A stretch of DNA of 43,495 nt, taken from assembly GCA_004551865.1 (NCBI GenBank), contig SFPR01000008.1:1-43495 (forward strand), in the 5' to 3' direction. The position numbers and the translations under genes are program-made. The DNA comes from Bacteroidales bacterium. Lineage in GTDB: Bacteria; Bacteroidota; Bacteroidia; Bacteroidales; P3. Shown here in pieces: positions 8,901 to 15,821 of the stretch; the stretch's first letter is position 1; each line of letters begins with the position of its first letter. Under the pieces are notes generated by a model. It was not told the DNA's origin. It did not search any database and was given only the letters and a program-made list of their open reading frames with translations.

Positions 8901-9759
8901 CTGAATCCAAAATCAAATCCAAATGTTCTTGTTCTAAAACAGTTTCTCTATCTATGACGACCTCTGTTCTTTCTATTGAAACAACCTCTCCCGTATCCTC
9001 ATCAACAAAGTCCTCAATCCAAGATTTCACAACTCTGGCTGCCAATCTCCTGCCCAATATCTTTTTCAAATTAGACTTTGTAACCTTCACTTCCTGAGCA
9101 AGGTCGAATATCTCCAATATATCCTTGTCTGTTTCATAACCGATAGCCCTCAAAAGAGTTGTGATTGGCAACTTCTTCTTTCTGTCTATGTAGGCATACA
9201 TCACGTTGTTAATATCGGTTGTGAACTCCATCCAAGAGCCTCTGAACGGGATTATACGAGCAGAATACAACTGCATTCCGTTTGCGTGAGTACTTGTTCC
9301 GAAAAATACTCCCGGCGAACGGTGTAACTGAGATACCACAACTCTCTCGGCTCCGTTGATGACAAAAGTTCCTTTCGGAGTCATATATGGTATCATTCCC
9401 AAATAAACGTCTTGGATTTTTGTTTCAAAATCTTCGTGTTCCGGATCGGTGCAATACAACTTCAATTTTGCTTTCAAAGGAACACTGAAGGTCAATCCTC
9501 TTTCTATACATTCATCTATTGAATAGCGAGGAGGATCAATAAAGTAGTCTAAGAACTCGAGGACGAAATTATTCCTTGCATCTGTTATAGGAAAATTCTC
9601 TGAAAATACTTTGTATAAGCCCTCATTAACTCTGTTCTCCGAGTTGGTTTCCAACTGGAAAAAATCCTTAAACGACTTCAACTGAATATCCAAGAAATCA
9701 GGATATTCAAAATGCTTTACAGATGCGAAACTAACTAAGGTTGGATTATCTTGTGCCAA
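5956..9759 (-). CDS. rpoB: DNA-directed RNA polymerase subunit beta (TTG start)
   Basis: The 1267-residue beta subunit is full length. The start appears to be TTG at 9759: an in-frame TGA lies 12 bases upstream, the first in-frame ATG is more than 100 codons downstream, and TTG gives the expected N-terminus. The rifampicin pocket (about 478-510) reads FMDQTNPLSELTHKRRISALGPGG, with the Asp, His and Ser at the main resistance positions all wild type, so sensitivity is predicted. The catalytic-centre block GDKMAGRHGNKG is at about 1043-1054. It follows rplL after a hairpin-containing gap and precedes rpoC by 38 bp, consistent with cotranscription. Confidence 0.98.
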   Translation of the reverse strand: MAQDNPTLVSFASVKHFEYPDFLDIQLKSFKDFFQLETNSENRVNEGLYKVFSENFPITDARNNFVLEFLDYFIDPPRYSIDECIERGLTFSVPLKAKLKLYCTDPEHEDFETKIQDVYLGMIPYMTPKGTFVINGAERVVVSQLHRSPGVFFGTSTHANGMQLYSARIIPFRGSWMEFTTDINNVMYAYIDRKKKLPITTLLRAIGYETDKDILEIFDLAQEVKVTKSNLKKILGRRLAARVVKSWIEDFVDEDTGEVVSIERTEVVIDRETVLEQEHLDLILDSGVKTILLHNDDTSATDYSIIFNTLQKDTANNAKEAVEYIYRQLRSAEPPDEDTARGIIDKLFFSDKKYDLGDVGRYRINTKLNLNVSEDIKVLTKEDIISIIKYLIELINSKTEVDDIDHLSNRRIRTVGEQLYAQFGVGLSRMARTIRERMNVRDNEVFSPTDLINAKTLSSVINSFFGTNQLSQFMDQTNPLSELTHKRRISALGPGGLSRDRSGFEVRDVHYTHYGRLCTIETPEGPNIGLISSLSVFAKINSLGFIETPYYKVKDGKVLMNEGPIYLTAEEEEDKIIAQATTQLDSDNRFAEDRIKARQMADFPIVAPEQVSLMDVASNQIASIAASLIPFLEHDDANRALMGSNMMRQAVPLLNPDIPIVGTGIEESVAYDSRVLIHAEGDGIVEFVDAREIVIRYERDENERLVSFEDDVKRYKLTKFQRTNQSTSINLRPIVNKGDKVVKGQVLCEGYATKNGVLALGRNLQVAFMPWKGYNYEDAIVISERIVKEDIFTSVHVDEFITEVRETKRGLEELTRDIPNVSQEATKDLDENGMIRIGAHVKEGDILVGKITPKGESDPTPEEKLLRAIFGEKAGDVKDASLKVPPSISGVVIDKRLFTRFVNDKKSRQRANEITKELKEKFEKEQQELNNKLIDKLFVLLTGKVSAGVYSNFSEEFIPKKSKFNQKLLASIDYANVNPNNWTTDAQTNELVKEMLNNYNIKCRELQSVLARQTYAATIGDDLPSGIVQMAKIYIAKKRKLKVGDKMAGRHGNKGIVAKIVREEDMPFLDDGKPVDIVLNPLGVPSRMNLGQIFETVLGWAGHELNLRFHTPIFDGATLEDVNGYMDKAGLPHNGKCYLRDGETGEYFDQPATVGYVYMLKLHHMIDDKMHARSIGPYSLITQQPLGGKAQFGGQRFGEMEVWALEAFGASHVLQEILTVKSDDVVGRAKAYEAIVKGDNMPTPGIPESFNVLIHELRGLNLEVSFD

Positions 9760-9809
9760 GGTTTTTCAAATTAAAAGGTTAAAAAATAAGTTAGATACAA
9801 AACACAATT

Positions 9810-9846
9810 AAAGGAGAGGTATTTCCATACGAAAATACCTTCCTTT
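9810..9846 (-). promoter_or_regulatory. Stem-loop between rplL and rpoB
   Basis: The sequences at 9810-9824 and 9833-9846 form a 14-bp stem with one bulged base and an 8-nt loop. On the minus strand it is followed by AATTGTGTTTTG rather than a clean U-tract. It could be a leaky attenuator or an RNase processing site between the ribosomal-protein and polymerase genes, as at the same junction in Escherichia coli. The structure is visible; the role is inferred. Confidence 0.6.
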
Positions 9847-9871
9847 AGTCTTATGATTGTGGTGAAATGTC

Positions 9872-10246
9872 TTACTTAATTTCAACCTTTGCACCAGCTT
9901 CCTCTAACGCTTTCTTCAAAGATTCTGCTTCTTCTTTTGAAACGCCTTCTTTCAATGTCTTTGGAGCAGCATCTACCAATTCTTTTGCTTCCTTAAGACC
10001 AAGGCTGCAAAGATCCTTTACTAACTTAACTACATTTAGCTTAGAAGCTCCGGCCTCTGCCAAAACAACATCAAATGCTGTTTTCTCTTCTACAGTTGCA
10101 CCTGCTGCTGCAGGACCAGCTGCTACAGCTACGGCTGCTGCTGCAGGCTCTATACCATATTCTTCTTTTAGTATATCAGCCAATTCTTTTACTTCTTTTA
10201 CAGTTAGATTAACTAATTGTTCTGCGAATGCTTTCAAATCTGCCAT
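9872..10246 (-). CDS. rplL: 50S ribosomal protein L7/L12
   Basis: The 124-residue stalk protein recruits translation GTPases to the ribosome. It shows an N-terminal dimerisation helix pair (about 1-32) and an Ala/Gly-rich hinge (about 34-52, AAAAVAVAAGPAAAGA). The globular C-terminal domain carries the conserved AGASKLNVVKLVKDLCSLGLKEAKELVDAAPKTLKEGV region. In most bacteria that helix reads KI.VIK.VR, so the Asn and Leu here are mild variants. It sits 43 bp after rplJ, its stalk partner L10. Confidence 0.97.
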   Translation of the reverse strand: MADLKAFAEQLVNLTVKEVKELADILKEEYGIEPAAAAVAVAAGPAAAGATVEEKTAFDVVLAEAGASKLNVVKLVKDLCSLGLKEAKELVDAAPKTLKEGVSKEEAESLKKALEEAGAKVEIK

Positions 10247-10289
10247 TTTATTTACAATTTAATTTGTTTTACAATTTTATTCTTTTCTT

Positions 10290-10811
10290 TTACTCCGGTC
10301 TTTCCGACAAAGTTTTAATTACGCCTGACAAGGTATTTCCACCCGACTGCAATGCTCCGATAACGTTCTTTGCAGGAGACTGCAAAGCAGAAACGATGTC
10401 TGCAATAAGCTCGTTCTTAGACTTGATAGCTATCAAACTATCCAAAGCGGCATCACCAACATAGAAGCCTTCTTCTACATAAGCAGACTTCAATAGAGGT
10501 TTCTCGCTATTGTTTCTGAACGATTTTATCAACTTAGCAGGTGCATTGTTTACGTTGGAGAGCATAACAGAAGTTGAACCCTTGAATGTTGGAAACAATT
10601 CAGAATAATCAACTTCTGACTTTTCCAATGCCTTTATCAGCAAAGTGTTCTTTACAACCAACAGCTTAACTTGGTTCTTGTAGCACAACTTTCTCAACTT
10701 TGCAGTATCTACGGCATTAAGACCTTCAATGTCCACAAAGTAGAGATAAGGATAATTTGCTATCTCATTACCTATTGCCTCTATCAGTTGCGACTTTTCT
10801 TCTTTTCTCAT
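10290..10811 (-). CDS. rplJ: 50S ribosomal protein L10
   Basis: The 173-residue stalk base protein binds 23S rRNA through its N-terminal domain and L7/L12 dimers through its C-terminal helix. Visible features are the MRKEEKSQLIEAIGNEI start, the NTLLIKALEKS segment and the family-typical L7/L12-binding helix at the end. It starts 20 bp after rplA. L10 usually autoregulates its own operon through a leader structure; with so short a gap upstream no such leader is evident here. Confidence 0.96.
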   Translation of the reverse strand: MRKEEKSQLIEAIGNEIANYPYLYFVDIEGLNAVDTAKLRKLCYKNQVKLLVVKNTLLIKALEKSEVDYSELFPTFKGSTSVMLSNVNNAPAKLIKSFRNNSEKPLLKSAYVEEGFYVGDAALDSLIAIKSKNELIADIVSALQSPAKNVIGALQSGGNTLSGVIKTLSERPE

Positions 10812-10831
10812 ATTTCAACGTTTTACTGAGA

Positions 10832-11527
10832 TTATTTGCTTATTGACTTTGGATCAACCTTCACGCCGGGACTCATAGTAGAAGATACCGTAACGCTCTT
10901 TACATAAGTTCCCTTGGCAGAAGTAGGTTTCAACTTGATAATTGTTTGCAACACTTCAATAACGTTGTCGTAAATCTTATCTGCATCAAAAGACATACGA
11001 GCAACACTTGCATGAACGATTCCAAACTTATCTACCTTAAAGTCTATTTTGCCGGCTTTAACTTCTTGGACAGCCTTACCCACTTCCATTGTAACCGTTC
11101 CGGTTTTAGGATTTGGCATCAATCCTCTCGGACCCAACACCTTTCCCAAAGCTCCGACCTTAGGCATTACACTTGGCATAGTGATAATAACATCGACATC
11201 CGTCCAACCGCCTTTTATCTTGGTGATGTATTCATCTAATCCAACATAATCAGCTCCGGCAGCTTTAGCCTCTTCCTCCTTATCCTCAGTACACAAAACC
11301 AAAACTCTTTTGGTTTTTCCCGTACCATGAGGCAACGTAACGATACCCCTGACCATTTGGTTTGCCTTACGAGGGTCAACACCCAATCTGACATCCAAAT
11401 CGAAAGAAGCATCAAACTTCGTAAAAGTAATATCCTTTACGATTTTTACTGCCTCTTCCAAAGAGTACTCTTTCGTTGAGTCGAATTTAGCTAAGGCTTC
11501 TTTTGTTTTCTTCGATTGTTTTGCCAT
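10832..11527 (-). CDS. rplA: 50S ribosomal protein L1
   Basis: This 231-residue two-domain rRNA-binding protein forms the mobile L1 stalk by the E site. Conserved blocks are VRLGVDPRKANQMVRG (about 46-61), LPHGTGKTKRVLV, and the signature MPNPKTGTVT following LGKVLGPRGL (about 128-146). It lies 40 bp downstream of rplK in the standard rplK-rplA order. In other bacteria L1 represses this pair by binding the mRNA; no L1-like leader was recognised. Confidence 0.97.
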   Translation of the reverse strand: MAKQSKKTKEALAKFDSTKEYSLEEAVKIVKDITFTKFDASFDLDVRLGVDPRKANQMVRGIVTLPHGTGKTKRVLVLCTEDKEEEAKAAGADYVGLDEYITKIKGGWTDVDVIITMPSVMPKVGALGKVLGPRGLMPNPKTGTVTMEVGKAVQEVKAGKIDFKVDKFGIVHASVARMSFDADKIYDNVIEVLQTIIKLKPTSAKGTYVKSVTVSSTMSPGVKVDPKSISK

Positions 11528-11567
11528 TAGATTTTAATTCTTTTTTTTGTTAAACTCCGTTGAAGAA

Positions 11568-11993
11568 CTATTCTTCAACCACAATACCCATACTTCTTGC
11601 GGTTCCTTTCACAATGCTTACTGCAGACTCCAAGGTAAAGCAGTTCAAATCCACCATTTTAGCCTCTGCAATAGCTTTGATTTGATCCATTTTCAAAGTA
11701 GCAACCTTGTTTCTGTTTGGTTCACCCGAACCACTCTTCAATTTGGCTGCTTCTTTCAACTGAACCGCAACAGGAGGGGTCTTAATTACAAAGTCAAAGG
11801 ATTTGTCGGAATAAACAGTAATAATAGCTGGAATCAACTTACCGGCTTGGTCTTGAGTTCTGGCATTAAACTGTTTACAAAACTCCATGATATTGACACC
11901 CTTTGCACCCAAAGCCGGTCCAACGGGTGGCGATGGATTTGCCTTTCCTCCCGGAATTTGTAATTTAATTAATCCTGCAACTTCTTTAGCCAT
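11568..11993 (-). CDS. rplK: 50S ribosomal protein L11
   Basis: The 141-residue GTPase-centre protein has an N-terminal Pro-rich domain (LQIPGGKANPSPPVGPALG at about 11-29) targeted by thiopeptide antibiotics. Its C-terminal rRNA-binding domain ends in KGTARSMGI (about 129-137). Its position between nusG and rplA is conserved. L11 is normally trimethylated at N-terminal residues; the MAKEVAGLIKLQ start is compatible with this. Confidence 0.97.
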   Translation of the reverse strand: MAKEVAGLIKLQIPGGKANPSPPVGPALGAKGVNIMEFCKQFNARTQDQAGKLIPAIITVYSDKSFDFVIKTPPVAVQLKEAAKLKSGSGEPNRNKVATLKMDQIKAIAEAKMVDLNCFTLESAVSIVKGTARSMGIVVEE

Positions 11994-12043
11994 CTTACTA
12001 ACGTGCGTTTAAATGATTACTAAAAATTTTGAAGAGGCGAACC

Positions 12044-12586
12044 TTACTTAACTACTTGAATGAATGACAACTCAACCGGCGTTCGTCTTCCAAAGATTTT
12101 GACGATAACCGTAAGTTTACTCTTTTCGTTGTTGATTTCATCAATAACTCCGGAGAAATTGTTGAACGGACCATCAATAATTTTGACCGTCTCACCAACG
12201 ATGAATGGCTCCAACAATTCTTCGTCATCACCCATCATCTCATCGACCCTTCCCAATATTCTCTTGACCTCAAAATCCTGCAAAGGCACCGGAGTGCCAT
12301 CCTTTTCAGACAAAAAGTCTATCACATTGGGAACGTTTTTGATAATATGAACCACCTCCCCTTCAAGAGATGCCTCTATCAAAACATAGCCGGGGAATAA
12401 CGTCCGATCCTTACTGACCCTCTTACCATTACGAACAGAATAAACCTTTTCGGTAGGAATTAAAACTTGCGAAACATACTCCGAAAGACCACTATGAGCC
12501 ACCTCATTCTCGATGTACTCCTTAGCTTTCTTTTCCTTTCCGGAAATAGCTTTAACAACATACCATTTCTTCGATTGTTCACCCAT
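12044..12586 (-). CDS. nusG: Transcription termination/antitermination protein NusG
   Basis: The 180-residue NusG has an N-terminal NGN domain (KKWYVVKAISGKEKKAKEYIE at about 6-26, LFPGYVLIEA near 83-92) that binds the RNA polymerase clamp. Its C-terminal KOW domain (about 126-180, IVGETVKIIDGPFNNFSGVI) contacts Rho or ribosomal protein S10. It lies 109 bp downstream of secE and 50 bp upstream of rplK in the usual secE-nusG-rplK order. Length and domains are normal, with no sign of the specialised NusG paralogues (UpxY-type) of capsule loci. Confidence 0.96.
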   Translation of the reverse strand: MGEQSKKWYVVKAISGKEKKAKEYIENEVAHSGLSEYVSQVLIPTEKVYSVRNGKRVSKDRTLFPGYVLIEASLEGEVVHIIKNVPNVIDFLSEKDGTPVPLQDFEVKRILGRVDEMMGDDEELLEPFIVGETVKIIDGPFNNFSGVIDEINNEKSKLTVIVKIFGRRTPVELSFIQVVK

Positions 12587-12695
12587 ATCGGAAGTCTATT
12601 GAATAAGATTACACCTAACAAAAATATAAACTCTGCCACACATCTTCATAAGGCGGAAAACCTTTTGGGAAGCAAGATATGCAGCCAAGAGACTT

Positions 12696-12914
12696 CTATC
12701 CCATCATTCCATATAGATAGCCCAACAATCCTTTCCAGAACATAGTAGGGTGAACACCCGTAACCATATCCATCAAGAAGATTATAAAAGCAATTATCAA
12801 AGCAGCAACAAAAACAACCACTGTGCTATTGCTCAATTCAGACATTGTCGGCCATGACACCTTGTGCATAAGTTCATCATAGCTACCTTTTACATAATCG
12901 ACTATCTTAGACAT
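12696..12914 (-). CDS. secE: Preprotein translocase subunit SecE
   Basis: This single-span protein of 72 residues stabilises SecY in the Sec translocon. The amphipathic helix ends in the conserved KVSWPTMSEL motif (about 18-27). It is followed by one hydrophobic segment (about 31-53, VVVFVAALIIAFIIFLMDMV). The short one-TM form is standard for Bacteroidota. It directly follows tRNA-Trp and precedes nusG. Confidence 0.95.
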   Translation of the reverse strand: MSKIVDYVKGSYDELMHKVSWPTMSELSNSTVVVFVAALIIAFIIFLMDMVTGVHPTMFWKGLLGYLYGMMG

Positions 12915-12935
12915 CTATATTCTTGTTTTAATTTG

Positions 12936-13006
12936 CAGGGGCAGAGAGATTCGAACTCCCATCAATGGTTTTGGAGACCACTATTCTGCCCTTAAACTAT
13001 GCCCCT
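12936..13006 (-). tRNA. tRNA-Trp (anticodon CCA)
   Basis: The 71-nt cloverleaf has acceptor stem AGGGGCA/TGCCCCT, discriminator G, anticodon loop CTCCAAA with anticodon CCA, and a T-loop TTCGAAT. The 3' CCA tail is not encoded. The 5' end abuts the U-tract of the tuf terminator. Confidence 0.95.
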
Positions 13007-13031
13007 AAAAAGAGGCGATTTGCATCGCCTC
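13007..13031 (-). terminator. Terminator between tuf and tRNA-Trp
   Basis: The minus strand forms a 7-bp stem GAGGCGA/TCGCCTC (13025-13031 with 13012-13018), a 6-nt loop and then TTTTT at 13011-13007. The T-run ends exactly where the tRNA-Trp acceptor stem starts. It likely ends most tuf transcripts, with read-through supplying tRNA-Trp, secE and nusG unless these have their own promoter. Confidence 0.75.
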
Positions 13032-13051
13032 AATATGTTCTTATTTTACTA

Positions 13052-14239
13052 TTAGTCCAAAATCTTGGTTACCTGACCTGCTCCTACGGTTCTACCACCT
13101 TCACGGATAGCGAAACGCAAGTTTTCGTTCAAAGCGATTTCTGAAATCAAATCAACAGTGATTGTCAAGTTATCGCCCGGCATAACCATATCGCGACCTT
13201 CCGGTAGAGATATTTCTCCTGTTACGTCAGTTGTTCTGAAATAGAATTGTGGACGATAGTGTCCGTGGAATGCGGTATGACGACCACCTTCTTCTTTCTT
13301 CAAGATATAAACCTCAGCTTGGAATTTCTTGTGAGGGTGAACAGAACCCGGTTTTGCGATAACCATACCACGACGAATTTCAGTCTTATCAATACCACGA
13401 AGCAACAAACCAACGTTATCTCCTGCTTCACCTTCGTCAAGAATCTTACGGAACATCTCAACTCCGGTAATGGTTGATTTCAACTTCTCAGCACCCATAC
13501 CGATAATATCAACTGCATCACCTACGTGAACAATACCTGTTTCTATTCTACCTGTTGCAACAGTACCACGTCCTGTGATAGAGAACACGTCCTCAATAGG
13601 CATCAAGAAATCTTTATCTTTATCTCTTTGAGGAAGTGGAATCCATGTATCTACAGCGTCCATCAACTCCATTACCTTCTCAACCCATTTTGGTTCTCCG
13701 TTTAATGCACCAAGAGCAGAACCTCTGATGATTGGGGTATTATCTCCGTCAAATTCGTAGAATGACAACAAATCACGGATTTCCATTTCAACCAAATCCA
13801 ACAATTCAGGGTCATCAACCAAGTCAACCTTGTTCATAAATACCACCAAACGAGGAACGCCTACCTGACGAGCCAACAAGATGTGCTCACGAGTTTGAGG
13901 CATAGGACCGTCAGTTGCAGCAACAACTATTATGGCACCGTCCATTTGAGCAGCTCCAGTTACCATGTTCTTCACATAGTCGGCGTGACCGGGACAGTCA
14001 ACGTGTGCATAGTGACGATTCTCTGTCTGATACTCAACGTGAGCGGTATTGATTGTTATACCTCTCTCTTTTTCTTCAGGAGCAGAGTCAATTGAATCAA
14101 ATGATTTTACTTCTGAAAGACCCTTTGCTGCCAATACAGTTGTAATAGCTGCAGTCAAGGTCGTTTTACCGTGGTCAACGTGACCGATTGTTCCGATGTT
14201 AACGTGCGGTTTTGAACGTTCAAACTTTTCTTTTGCCAT
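13052..14239 (-). CDS. tuf: Elongation factor Tu
   Basis: This 395-residue GTPase delivers aminoacyl-tRNA to the ribosome. The G motifs are intact: GHVDHGKT (about 19-26), DCPGH (about 81-85) and NKVD (about 136-139). Domains II and III run to the C-terminal VGAGQVTKILD. It lies between tRNA-Thr(GGT) and tRNA-Trp, the standard arrangement in this phylum. It is probably transcribed from the promoter upstream of the tRNA cluster. Confidence 0.98.
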   Translation of the reverse strand: MAKEKFERSKPHVNIGTIGHVDHGKTTLTAAITTVLAAKGLSEVKSFDSIDSAPEEKERGITINTAHVEYQTENRHYAHVDCPGHADYVKNMVTGAAQMDGAIIVVAATDGPMPQTREHILLARQVGVPRLVVFMNKVDLVDDPELLDLVEMEIRDLLSFYEFDGDNTPIIRGSALGALNGEPKWVEKVMELMDAVDTWIPLPQRDKDKDFLMPIEDVFSITGRGTVATGRIETGIVHVGDAVDIIGMGAEKLKSTITGVEMFRKILDEGEAGDNVGLLLRGIDKTEIRRGMVIAKPGSVHPHKKFQAEVYILKKEEGGRHTAFHGHYRPQFYFRTTDVTGEISLPEGRDMVMPGDNLTITVDLISEIALNENLRFAIREGGRTVGAGQVTKILD

Positions 14240-14285
14240 AATACTGACTTATTTACTATTATTATTTACTGAATTAAAAACTAAG

Positions 14286-14357
14286 AGCCATTGACGAGAC
14301 TTGAACTCGTGACCCCTTCCTTACCAAGGAAGTACTCTACCACTGAGCTACAACGGC
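14286..14357 (-). tRNA. tRNA-Thr (anticodon GGT)
   Basis: The 72-nt cloverleaf has acceptor GCCGTTG/CAATGGC (one G-U pair), anticodon stem CTTCC/GGAAG with loop TTGGTAA, and T-loop TTCAAGT. The 3' CCA is not encoded. It lies 46 bp upstream of tuf. Confidence 0.95.
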
Positions 14358-14422
14358 ATAACACGTTCCTACAACAATAAGAACGAATCAAAAACCATGA
14401 CTCGCTCTTATTTAGTTTTTCG

Positions 14423-14498
14423 TGGAGCGGAAGACGGGGCTCGAACCCGCCACCTATAGCTTGGAAGGCTATCGCTCTACCAAATGAGCTACTTCCGC
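14423..14498 (-). tRNA. tRNA-Gly (anticodon TCC)
   Basis: Acceptor GCGGAAG pairs with CTTCCGC, discriminator T is followed by an encoded CCA, the anticodon loop is CTTCCAA and the T-loop is TTCGAGC. It is the only tRNA of the five in this window whose CCA end is encoded. Confidence 0.96.
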
Positions 14499-14538
14499 AT
14501 TATTTCAATAAAAGCAAACGAACGAACTTTTACTTTTG

Positions 14539-14620
14539 TGGGAGAGGGTGGACTCGAACCACCGAACTCCGAAGAGGACAGATTTACAGTCTGTTGCAAT
14601 TGCCGCTATGCGACTCTCCC
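14539..14620 (-). tRNA. tRNA-Tyr (anticodon GTA)
   Basis: This class II tRNA of 82 nt has acceptor GGGAGAG/CTCTCCC, discriminator A, anticodon stem ACAGA/TCTGT with loop CTGTAAA, and a long variable arm (CCTCTTCGGAGTT). CCA is not encoded. Confidence 0.96.
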
Positions 14621-14631
14621 ATCAAATAGTG

Positions 14632-14705
14632 AGCCGATAGAGGGATTCGAACCCCCGACCCGCTGATTACAAATCAGCTGCTCTGGCCAACTGAGCTACA
14701 TCGGC
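14632..14705 (-). tRNA. tRNA-Thr (anticodon TGT)
   Basis: The 74-nt cloverleaf has acceptor GCCGATG/TATCGGC (one G-U pair), anticodon stem GCTGA/TCAGC with loop TTTGTAA, and T-loop TTCGAAT. CCA is not encoded. It is the first gene of the tRNA-tuf transcription unit. Confidence 0.95.
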
Positions 14706-15065
14706 ATTTGACTATTCTTGTATTCAAACTTTCAAATATCTCTATCACCTATCCTTCTTCCGAACGCCTCTCAATCCTCCGCCTCTCTCAACAAGCCGTT
14801 CCCGAAATGCGTTTGCAAAGATATGGCATTATCCCAAATCTACCAAATATTCTCTTCATTTTTTTTGATTTGATTTTGTAACATTCTCATTTTAAGTTCA
14901 AAAAAAATCAAGATACTATCTTCATATCCTTCAAAATACAAGCTCCAAGGCTGCTTTTCAAACCAAAATCTTCTCCAAAAACAACATTTGAGAGCAATTA
15001 AAACGACCTATTTGACCTATCGGAACAACAAACCGGCAGTCAAATACGACAAAAACACTATCTTG
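14706..15065. other. 360-bp intergenic region upstream of the tRNA-tuf unit
   Basis: This AT-rich region holds no convincing gene. It contains the minus-strand promoter at 14816-14847. The side towards birA (about 14850-15065) has no recognisable terminator and no promoter match on either strand. Confidence 0.6.
14816..14847 (-). promoter_or_regulatory. Predicted promoter of the tRNA-Thr/Tyr/Gly/Thr-tuf operon
   Basis: On the minus strand, TTTG (14847-14844), a 20-base spacer and TATCTTTG (14823-14816) match both boxes of the Bacteroidota consensus exactly. Transcription would begin near 14808, about 100 bp before the first tRNA. Confidence 0.75.
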
Positions 15066-15812
15066 TCATACTTCTTTGTGAGTAAAGCTAAGTTGTTTCA
15101 ACTCTGCTTCCACACAATCGCCTTGTTCTGTCTCCAAAATAAGATGCCCCAAAGAATTGACACCTCTTATAGTTGCCACTATCTTCTTACCATTATATAT
15201 ATACTCAGCTTTCACGTCCTTGTAGAGCAATCTGTCCAAATACTCCGACTTTATCGCCTCAATATCTCCGAGCGAGAGTTGCTCATATCGTCTTGCAATA
15301 TGTTGCAAAAGGCTATCGAGACAAGTTTTTAAGTCATATTGTCTGCCTGTATGGAGAGCGAGCGAGGTCGGATTGGGAGCATAGGTAAAATCTGTTTGAT
15401 TTATGTTTATCCCTATGCCGCAAAATACAGCTTCGAGAACGCTTCCGACAATTTTATTTTGAATAAGACATCCGCAAACCTTGTCTTTACATATATATAT
15501 ATCGTTAGGCCACTTTATCCACACATCTTGCCCTACATACTCTTGCACAAAATCAGCTATTGCCAACGACAAAGCCTGCATAAGGTCAAATTGTCTGACA
15601 ATAGGCAAAAATTGCGGTTGTAAATAGAGCGAAAAAGTAAGGTTTTTGTCAGGTTGAGCTTCCCACTTGTTACTTCCCTGACCCTTACCTGCATATTGAC
15701 ATTTTGCAGCAAGGACATATCCCTGCTGCAAAACATTTCTTTCTGACAAGGCGACCAAATCGCTCTGAGTTGAAGCGCTCTGCTCGACCCAATTCACCAA
15801 AAAGTCCACCAA
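15066..15812 (-). CDS. birA: Biotin--[acetyl-CoA-carboxylase] ligase (non-ATG start)
   Basis: This 248-residue biotin protein ligase activates biotin as biotinyl-AMP and transfers it to carboxyl-carrier lysines. The nucleotide/biotin loop is GKGQGSNKW (about 43-51), followed by the KWPNDIY motif (about 99-105) and KVCGCLIQ...GSVLEAVFCGIGININ. It lacks the N-terminal DNA-binding domain of E. coli BirA, so it should not be a repressor. A stop codon lies two codons before TTG 15812, so the start must be that TTG or the adjacent GTG at 15809; no suitable ATG exists. It follows the T9SS protein gene by 9 bp and may be cotranscribed with it. Confidence 0.9.
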   Translation of the reverse strand: MVDFLVNWVEQSASTQSDLVALSERNVLQQGYVLAAKCQYAGKGQGSNKWEAQPDKNLTFSLYLQPQFLPIVRQFDLMQALSLAIADFVQEYVGQDVWIKWPNDIYICKDKVCGCLIQNKIVGSVLEAVFCGIGININQTDFTYAPNPTSLALHTGRQYDLKTCLDSLLQHIARRYEQLSLGDIEAIKSEYLDRLLYKDVKAEYIYNGKKIVATIRGVNSLGHLILETEQGDCVEAELKQLSFTHKEV

Positions 15813-15821
15813 AAACTATAT

